NCBI GenBank assembly: GCA_024278345.1
Contig: JAJRTK010000065.1
Location: 1-10,062, forward strand
Length of the DNA: 10,062 nucleotides
Origin: a bacterium
GTDB taxonomy: Bacteria; CSSED10-310; JAJRTK01
Direction: 5' to 3'
How positions within the stretch are numbered: position 1 is the stretch's first letter; each line of letters begins with the position of its first letter. This document shows positions 1-4,564 of the stretch, piece by piece. Below the pieces are notes generated by a model. The model saw nothing but the letters and a program-made list of their open reading frames with translations, had not been told where the DNA came from and did no database searches. The translations under genes and the position numbers were made by a program.

Positions 1-7
1 GACTGGA

Positions 8-40
8 GAGCCGTATGCGGGAGAACCGCACGTACGGTTC
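8..40 (+). ncRNA. Group II intron domain V (catalytic hairpin)
   Basis: The lower helix pairs GAGCCGTA (8-15) with TACGGTTC (33-40), with one G-U pair. The upper helix pairs TGCGG (16-20) with CCGCA (26-30). A two-base CG bulge (31-32) sits on the 3' side between them, and the cap is a five-base loop GAGAA (21-25). The catalytic AGC triad is at 9-11. The bulge position and triad are the invariant metal-binding elements of the intron active site. At 33 nt the element is one base shorter than the usual 34, because the loop lacks a base. Everything else is canonical, which suggests an intron with an intact catalytic core. Confidence 0.93.
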
Positions 41-43
41 GGA

Positions 44-80
44 GGGAGGGGAGGCGCAAACCAATGCGCTTTCCCTACCC
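44..80 (+). ncRNA. Group II intron domain VI with branch-point A77
   Basis: Bases 44-57 pair continuously with 66-80 around an eight-base loop (58-65). G44-46 pair with C78-80, A77 bulges out alone, and 47-57 pair with 66-76 with two G-U wobbles (G51-T72 and G53-T70). The bulged A77 is the predicted nucleophile for lariat formation. Every position except A77 is paired, so there is no sign of decay in this domain. Confidence 0.9.
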
Positions 81-84
81 CTAT

Positions 85-232
85 CCACATCTTTGTGCGC
101 TGCGTGCTTTTTTCGGGTGGCCGGTACCATGACCGAGGCCCCCATTTTTCCAAACTAGCGTCCTCTTCTTCGGGTCCGAACCGTTCCCATGGCGTGGTTC
201 TCGCCTTCGTCGTGTGAGAAAAGGAAAAGTGC
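85..232. other. Intron 3' flank, non-coding
   Basis: About 150 bp lie between the intron end and the stop codon of the minus-strand lipoprotein gene. No open frame here looks coding. It contains the left copy of the 24-bp repeat (117-140) and a tight palindrome TTCGGGTCCGAA at 169-180 region. I see no convincing rho-independent terminator for the lipoprotein gene: no stable stem followed by a T run reading leftward. Confidence 0.6.
117..140 (+). repeat. Left copy of a 24-bp repeat (inverted relative to 9903-9926)
   Basis: The 24 bases at 117-140, with core GGTACCATGACCGAGG, occur again as an exact reverse complement at 9903-9926. Similarity stops abruptly on both sides, so only this core is shared. 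A 24-base exact match within 10 kb is far beyond chance. The core contains GGTACC and GGCC termini but is not a full palindrome. The likeliest reading is a member of a dispersed repeat family. Confidence 0.8.
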
Positions 233-1438
233 TCAAAAATTGGCTGGAGGCCGGTTGAGAATCTGGATTGAAGCGACACCTTTGCCTTCGTACAGTTCAG
301 GGCCGTCTCCAAGATCTAGCTCAAACCTGTAATCTCCGATAAACAGGTACTGGACGGGGTGTGAAAACTGCTTGACGATGAAACGCACAATGGCCGAATC
401 CAGACCGTCGAGCCAGTCGTAACGTTGGACTAGACGAAGCCTGGTACTCCCCGTCAAGGAGACCGAACCGCTTTTTTCCGAAATCTCGAAACCGCTGGGG
501 ATTGGGTAACGCGGTTTCTTGTCTTCTTTCCTCAAGCCCGTGTAACGACGGGTAAATTGAGTGGAACGGTGGACAACCCGACCACCTTTCCATACGTAGA
601 GGAGCGCTTTTCGGCGAGGTTGGGATCCGGTCGGGGCCGTCGATTCCACAAAGCTGAACTGGACGTCTCCCTCAAACGTATGAAACTGGAACTGGCTAAC
701 AGCTAGTTTGTGCTCCGCGATTTCAGAGGCGTTGTAGATCAAGGTCCCATAGCCAGTTCCCAGATCGATGGCTTTTTCTTTTGGATGCTGGATGGTGGCC
801 TGGCCTTGGAGCCTAGGCGCGAGGACAACAGTCTCGCTCTTTTTTTCGCCTGCCATTGGCTGATTCGAGGGTCGAAACAGCTTGGCAACGGGGCGGCTCT
901 GTACAAAGAGACGACCGCGGCTGTTTTTCATTTCGAGCTGGTGAACCGCGGGCGACAGTCGAAACGTGTGCTTGGCGATTCGGATGGTGACGCCCTCTTC
1001 GTCAATCTCCTGGCTCCACTGCTTTTTTTTCCGGCCATTCTTAATGAGTGTGAAACGGCCATCCGGAGATACGATCATTCCTACGGCCAAACCCCGGTGG
1101 CTTCCTGGCCCAAGATTGGAAATCTGGAACCGGGCAAACAAAAAATAACCGGCCGGAAACCCGAAAATGTAGTCCCAGGACTCCCACGCCCCGCCCCCCT
1201 TGAGAAAACGCGGGGCCAACTCTTTGGCGGAAAGAGATTGTGCGCGGGAAGTAGGACTGGCGGCTTGGACCCTCGGCTCGGGAGCACATGCACCGAGAAT
1301 CGCTGAGAGTAGGACGAGAGCAGGGAACAGGGGATTGGATCTAGGTTTTTTGCCATGAGCCTTTCTTACAATGGGGCTTGGTGAAGGTTCCGGATTGGCA
1401 AATCGCCAGGTGGCAACACTGAAACATACAAACGGCAT
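233..1438 (-). CDS. Secreted lipoprotein, possibly lipocalin-like (AttH/Svf1/CrtC-related), start uncertain
   Basis: The longest frame gives 401 aa. A hydrophobic signal segment (residues about 37-50) ends in a clear lipobox ILGAC with Cys51, so the mature protein should be a lipid-anchored envelope protein. The body is rich in beta-strand-like segments. A stretch at about 87-145 (ESWDYIFGFPAGYFLFARF, then SNLGPG and a DGR/NGR turn) recalls the first lipocalin-like barrel of the AttH/Svf1/hydroxyneurosporene-synthase group. A second similar half at about 225-395 (hydrophobic strands, YDWLDG, GDYRFELDLG) fits their two-barrel layout. This is recognition by eye, not a search result. The 5' end is odd: the only in-frame ATG puts 50 residues before the Cys, too long for a signal peptide, and has no ribosome site. 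A better start at 1356 is one base out of frame across an A6 run (see findings). The gene stands alone; the next gene is divergent. Confidence 0.75.
   Translation of the reverse strand: MPFVCFSVATWRFANPEPSPSPIVRKAHGKKPRSNPLFPALVLLSAILGACAPEPRVQAASPTSRAQSLSAKELAPRFLKGGGAWESWDYIFGFPAGYFLFARFQISNLGPGSHRGLAVGMIVSPDGRFTLIKNGRKKKQWSQEIDEEGVTIRIAKHTFRLSPAVHQLEMKNSRGRLFVQSRPVAKLFRPSNQPMAGEKKSETVVLAPRLQGQATIQHPKEKAIDLGTGYGTLIYNASEIAEHKLAVSQFQFHTFEGDVQFSFVESTAPTGSQPRRKALLYVWKGGRVVHRSTQFTRRYTGLRKEDKKPRYPIPSGFEISEKSGSVSLTGSTRLRLVQRYDWLDGLDSAIVRFIVKQFSHPVQYLFIGDYRFELDLGDGPELYEGKGVASIQILNRPPANF
1346..1351 (-). other. A6 homopolymer at a likely frame break
   Basis: On the minus strand an ATG at 1356-1354, preceded by AAGAAAGG (1367-1360), is followed by GC and six A residues (1351-1346). 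With seven A residues the frame would read MAKKPRSNPLFPALVLLSAI followed by LGAC, a textbook lipoprotein signal peptide with Cys24. With six, the ATG opens a different frame ending at 1081. The Shine-Dalgarno spacing of 3 nt is short. Polymerase slippage, a real one-base deletion or a sequencing error are all possible. Confidence 0.55.
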
Positions 1439-1877
1439 AAAGCAAGTTCCCTAGCAGAAAAACGTAGTGAACCCCGAGCCAGCGCCAACAGACTTTGTCG
1501 GAAAACTCCGTATCTGATAGCTCCAGTCCCGACAAAGATGACACTGGACCACGGCGGGGAGGATTTTCCGATAAAGTCTAACGGTGACAAGGTCGTTCTG
1601 TTCTTGATAGTGGAAGAGGAATGACTCCGAGCTGGCAAAAATCGGGTCGTGCTCCGTCCTTAGGGTATTGGAGGGTCAAGAATCGGGGTCGTGCTCTTCT
1701 TTCAGGACGGAGTTGTCGGCAAACCCTTTGTTTTCTTCGTGTTGCGTTCCGCTCACATCGGCGGCAGTCCGTCCGCCGCTGTTCGCCATCATCGCCCTTG
1801 CCCCCTTCTCCATGCCCCAAAAGCGTCTGGCGACCGAAATGTCGTCACTCCCACAAGTTTGACTCCGAAAGAGCATC
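1439..1877. other. Non-coding stretch between divergent genes
   Basis: These 439 bp separate the 5' ends of the lipoprotein gene and the CDP-alcohol phosphotransferase gene, so promoters for both should lie here, though I cannot point to convincing -35/-10 boxes. Several short frames cross it on both strands. Their translations are Arg/Ser/Pro-rich and resemble no family I know. The one visible structure is an imperfect direct repeat at 1636-1654 and 1677-1696. Confidence 0.6.
1636..1696. repeat. Imperfect direct repeat, two units 41 bp apart
   Basis: Unit 1 (1636-1654) and unit 2 (1677-1696) share a core reading AATCGGGTCGTGCTC, with one inserted G and one A/G difference. The inverted heptamers CCGTCCT (1654-1660) and AGGACGG (1704-1710) lie just after each unit. 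The pair is upstream of the phosphotransferase gene by about 180 bp. It could be a regulatory site pair or a relic of duplication. Confidence 0.45.
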
Positions 1878-3263
1878 ATGCAATCACTTGAAAAACCAGC
1901 TATCACCGCATCTTCCACGATTATTCTTTCGGGTCCGGGAGCCGGGTGGAAAGTCGCCGGGCTGACAAATCTAGACCGGTTGGTGATGACGGCACTTCAG
2001 GGGGAAACCGACGAAATATGGATTGTAGCCGAAAAGCCGGAGCCGTTGCGAAAACTGATCCGCCCATCAGCCTATCATAGGGCGGCCATCCACTTCGTGC
2101 GCCCCGATGAGACAGGTTTCAGATGGTCGGATTCGGGCAAAGACGCGAAGCCAATTCTTCTCCTGAACACCGAGCTAGCAGTCGATCCCCGGTTTGCGGA
2201 CCGCCTTTTTGCCAACATGGAGTCTCCGGCAGTATTTAGACTCGTTGCCACCGCGGCTGAGGTGAGCGGGCACCCCCTTTGTTTTCCCATGAAGATCGAA
2301 GACTCGGAAAGGCGCACCAAGGCTTCCCTCACCTTCCTTGGCGCTGGGATTTTGCCGGGTAAAGCAGCTGGAATCCTCTTCTCTATTTCACCGGAAAAGG
2401 AACTCGGCCATTGGCTTCGCAACCAGCGGATCCTTCCCCATTTCGTTGAGACGGCCGACCGAATCTGCAGAGTTCTTCACAGCGAAACCGACGCCGCCCA
2501 AGCAACCGCTTCACTGCTCAAGGCCGTGGGCAAAGAAAGCGATGGCTTCGTTTCCAGGCGGCTCAATCGGCGCTTCTCCAATTGGGTGTCGGCACAGCTT
2601 ATCGATACATCGGTCACCCCGAACATGCTCACGGCCGTGACGCTGTTCTTGGGAATCCTTGGCGGTCTGATTCTGCTTCCGGGCCGGAGCTGGAGCTTCA
2701 TCGCGGGCGCTGCCATTTACCAACTGAATAGCATGCTTGACGGGAGCGATGGCGAAATCGCGAGGCTCAAGTTCCTGGGAAGCAGATTCGGAGCCTGGGC
2801 CGATACCTTCTGCGACCAGATCGGGAACATCGCCTTTGCGGCAGCTCTTCCCGTGGGACTATACCGGAAGCACGGAGGAAATGAGGTCTACCTGTGGCTC
2901 GATCTTCTGCTGGTTGCCACGATCTGCGGAATGCTGTTGATCGCATTTTTCCAGACACGAGCCACCACCGGCGCCGCCAACTTCAATGACTTCGGTCGAA
3001 ACCTGGTTCGCGGTGCAAGTGGCAACGCCACCTGGCGCCGCATTACGGGGATCATCGTCCAACTTGCACGGAGAGACAGTTACGCACTTCTATTCCTGGT
3101 CTTGGCGATTTTGGGTTTGGAAGAGGTCATCTTCGGCACGCTACTTTTGGGTGCCGTGGGCCACGTGATGGCATACGGCGTCTTAAGGGTCATTTCAGGG
3201 AATCCGGAGATTTCCGCCGGTCGTTCACGAGGTTCTTCAGCTAAGGGAGGCATCGTTCAATAG
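1878..3263 (+). CDS. CDP-alcohol phosphatidyltransferase with N-terminal nucleotidyltransferase-like domain
   Basis: This 461-aa integral membrane enzyme is predicted to transfer a phospho-alcohol or phospho-diglyceride group from a CDP-activated donor to an alcohol acceptor. The C-terminal half carries the complete family signature: D288, D291-G292, A295-R296, G305, D309 and D313, spaced D-x2-DG-x2-AR-x8-G-x3-D-x3-D. The lead-in at 222-250 (DGFVSRRLNRRFSNW, then VTPNMLT) is typical of two-domain enzymes of the inositol-phosphate cytidylyltransferase/di-myo-inositol-phosphate-phosphate synthase type. About six membrane segments lie between 251 and 440. Residues 12-200 align by eye to a nucleotidyltransferase fold (strand TIILSG, then LTNLDRLV, then EIWIVAE). 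They lack the G-x-G-x-R loop and have LLNTEL where a metal-binding Asp is expected. Acceptor and product are unknown. The start at 1878 keeps the first beta-strand; its ribosome site (GAAAGAG) is weak. Confidence 0.85.
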   Translation: MQSLEKPAITASSTIILSGPGAGWKVAGLTNLDRLVMTALQGETDEIWIVAEKPEPLRKLIRPSAYHRAAIHFVRPDETGFRWSDSGKDAKPILLLNTELAVDPRFADRLFANMESPAVFRLVATAAEVSGHPLCFPMKIEDSERRTKASLTFLGAGILPGKAAGILFSISPEKELGHWLRNQRILPHFVETADRICRVLHSETDAAQATASLLKAVGKESDGFVSRRLNRRFSNWVSAQLIDTSVTPNMLTAVTLFLGILGGLILLPGRSWSFIAGAAIYQLNSMLDGSDGEIARLKFLGSRFGAWADTFCDQIGNIAFAAALPVGLYRKHGGNEVYLWLDLLLVATICGMLLIAFFQTRATTGAANFNDFGRNLVRGASGNATWRRITGIIVQLARRDSYALLFLVLAILGLEEVIFGTLLLGAVGHVMAYGVLRVISGNPEISAGRSRGSSAKGGIVQ

Positions 3264-3880
3264 TCATGTTTGATGGCGCCACGCAGATCAGCTCCCCTTG
3301 CCCCTTCCAGACGAATCCCTCGAATGTCGGCCCCGGCGAAAACCGCGCCGGTGAGGTAACAGCGGCCAAGATCGGCATTCTGGAGAATCGCTCCCGCCAG
3401 CGTGGCATGGCCAAGATTGGCCCGCACAAGATTGGCGTCGGCAAGATCGGCCCCCGCCAGATTGGCGTCGCTCAGCATGGCACGCGTCAACTCGGCGCCG
3501 CGTAGAGAGGCTCTGCTAAGATTGGCTCCACTCAAGTCCGCATCGCTCAGATCAGCCCCAGCAAGATCGCAGGCACTTAGGTCAGCTCCACTCAAATGTG
3601 CCTTGACCAAAGTGGCGCCCCTGAGAGATGACCGGGACAGGTCGGCTCCTCCAAGACTGGCGGAGGTCACGTGCGCATGGTCTAGGTGGGCGCTCTTGAG
3701 GTTGGCCTTGTTGAGATTCGCTGCGGATAGGTTACACTGGGTCAGTCGGGCCTTCCGAAGATCGGCTCCTTCAAAAAGAGCATTGGCCAGGTGGGATCGG
3801 CTCAAGTCGGCTCCCGTGAGCTTCGCCTTGTTCAATCGGATGCCGGCAAGATTGAGGCCCGTCAGATTGGCGCCGGTCAA
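3257..3880 (-). repeat. 15-bp periodic DNA encoding pentapeptide repeats
   Basis: The coding DNA has a visible 15-base period with recurring blocks such as AAGATTGGC and GCGCC on the plus strand. This makes it prone to unequal recombination, and it explains long spurious frames on the opposite strand. Confidence 0.7.
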
Positions 3881-3970
3881 ATCCGGTCGAATCGTTCGGT
3901 TCGCCTGCCGCCACTTGTTCCAAGCGGCGACGCCTTTGCGAATGAGTTTCATCTGTCGTTCATCGGCCAT
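3257..3970 (-). CDS. Pentapeptide repeat protein with WNxWR N-terminus
   Basis: The product is 237 aa. After a short N-terminal segment containing WNKWR (residues about 17-21), a leader seen in many A(D/N)LxX-type proteins, residues from about 32 to near the C-terminus are tandem pentapeptides. Examples are GADLS, SDANL, AGADL and RANLG, about 40 units, or roughly ten coils of a right-handed quadrilateral beta-helix. No signal peptide or membrane segment is visible, so it is probably cytoplasmic. Function is open: known members mimic DNA (gyrase protection) or act as scaffolds, and neither is shown here. The start at 3970 is chosen because GGAAGGAG lies 9 nt upstream of this ATG. A longer frame from 4096 adds 42 residues without repeats or a ribosome site. 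The 3' end overlaps the convergent phosphotransferase gene by 7 bp. Confidence 0.9.
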   Translation of the reverse strand: MADERQMKLIRKGVAAWNKWRQANRTIRPDLTGANLTGLNLAGIRLNKAKLTGADLSRSHLANALFEGADLRKARLTQCNLSAANLNKANLKSAHLDHAHVTSASLGGADLSRSSLRGATLVKAHLSGADLSACDLAGADLSDADLSGANLSRASLRGAELTRAMLSDANLAGADLADANLVRANLGHATLAGAILQNADLGRCYLTGAVFAGADIRGIRLEGARGADLRGAIKHDY

Positions 3971-4032
3971 TCCAAGGAACTCCTTCCAAACCATGCGTTT
4001 GCCCCGGAGAACGGTCATCCGCCAGGAGCGAA
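3961..4032 (-). promoter_or_regulatory. Strong ribosome site deciding the pentapeptide gene start
   Basis: Reading leftward, GGAAGGAG followed by a 9-nt spacer (TTCCTTGGA, counted from the final G) precedes the ATG at 3970-3968. This is the best Shine-Dalgarno match in the window and favours the 237-aa product. The upstream 62 bp to the preceding minus-strand frame hold no obvious terminator, so read-through from that frame is possible. Confidence 0.7.
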
Positions 4033-4389
4033 TCAGGAAAACCGCTTTGCATTGAACTGCCGCCTGGCATTGGGATTTGAGGTTGCGACGCCACATCCGA
4101 TGCTGAATAGCTTTTGCTCAGGCTCAGGAGGATTTGAGAAAAGATGGCAATCACCCTCTTTTTTTTCGGCCAGTGGGATCGGATAGGCTGCTGAAAGACT
4201 AAACAGCGCTCCACTGACAGCCCCGAGGAACAATCCGTATCGTCCAAAAATCGCGAACCCCACGACGCCCAGGACAAAGGCGCCCACGAAAGCCGCCGAA
4301 GCCGGACTCGGGCGTGGCCCGGAGGCCAATAGGCGCTCTGCGAACAACAGGCGCGAGGGCTTCCTTGATCTGCAATCTGGTGTCTGCAT
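4033..4389 (-). CDS. Possible small two-helix membrane protein
   Basis: The ATG at 4389 gives 118 aa, with GGGGAAG about 8 nt upstream. A GTG at 4449 would extend it to 138 aa. Two Gly/Ala-rich hydrophobic segments (PASAAFVGAFVLGVVGFAIF and YGLFLGAVSGALFSLSAAY) are separated by GR and look like a glycine-zipper hairpin. The N-terminus is basic (RSRKPSR), and the C-terminal 45 residues are polar and look less protein-like (SNPNARRQFNAKR). I do not recognise a family. It lies 62 bp upstream of the pentapeptide gene on the same strand, so co-transcription is plausible. The hydrophobic hairpin argues for a real gene, but a chance frame is not excluded. Confidence 0.45.
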   Translation of the reverse strand: MQTPDCRSRKPSRLLFAERLLASGPRPSPASAAFVGAFVLGVVGFAIFGRYGLFLGAVSGALFSLSAAYPIPLAEKKEGDCHLFSNPPEPEQKLFSIGCGVATSNPNARRQFNAKRFS

Positions 4390-4526
4390 GGCTCTGCTTC
4401 CCCGCAAGGCTCCACCAGGACCGCAATCTTGCAGGTCTTTGGTGAGCACTTGCTAACGACCTTAATTCATGGGATTCACACTCCGCAAGGAGTTGAGCCC
4501 AAAATCGGATCTCCTCAGACGCTCTT

Positions 4527-4564
4527 GCTCCTCGGGAGCGCACCACCATGAAAGCAATCCCATG
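4527..4564 (+). promoter_or_regulatory. Hairpin over a ribosome site and a five-codon leader frame before the peptidase gene
   Basis: GCTCC (4527-4531) and GGAGC (4535-4539) form a hairpin with loop TCG that covers the only Shine-Dalgarno-like run, GGGAG (4534-4538). That run is spaced 9 nt from an ATG at 4548 opening a frame of five codons (MKAIP). The frame's stop TGA overlaps the peptidase ATG at 4562 (ATGA). The peptidase ATG itself is 23 nt from GGGAG. This could couple peptidase translation to the leader; it may also be coincidence. Confidence 0.35.

Larger units (their letters stand above)
1..84 (+). mobile_element. 3' end of a group II intron (truncated by window edge)
   Basis: This is the 3' terminal part of a group II self-splicing retroelement. 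It holds a canonical domain V (8-40) followed directly by a domain VI helix (44-80) and a terminal CTAT at 81-84. Group II introns end in AY, and the branch A lies 7 or 8 nt from the 3' end. Here the only unpaired base in the domain VI helix, A77, is the 8th base from position 84, so the intron-exon boundary is placed at 84/85. Domains I-IV and the reverse transcriptase/maturase, if present, are upstream of the window, so whether the element is complete or mobile cannot be judged. The sequence says nothing about what the 5' exon was. The 3' flank is non-coding. Confidence 0.93.

Noticed and set aside
169-180. Palindrome TTCGGGTCCGAA as a possible terminator of the lipoprotein gene
   Set aside because: The loop would be two bases or fewer, and no T tract follows in the leftward direction.
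710-1306. 198-aa plus-strand frame opposite the lipoprotein gene
   Set aside because: It is antisense to a gene with a lipobox and beta-rich pattern, and its own translation has no recognisable family or ribosome site.
1740-1754. 15-bp match TGTTGCGTTCCGCTC to 9813-9827
   Set aside because: A single 15-base match in a 10-kb window is near what chance allows, and the flanks differ.
1621-1965. 114-aa plus-strand frame and overlapping short frames in the intergenic region
   Set aside because: Arg/Ser-rich translations with no ribosome site or known motif, and overlapping the real start of the phosphotransferase gene in another frame.
3257-3880. Regularly spaced repeats that might suggest a CRISPR array
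   Set aside because: The period is 15 bases with no unique spacers, and it encodes pentapeptide repeats in frame.
3402-4055. 217-aa plus-strand frame rich in Arg/Ser/Ala
   Set aside because: It is the antisense of the 15-base periodic pentapeptide DNA; periodic DNA creates long open frames on both strands.
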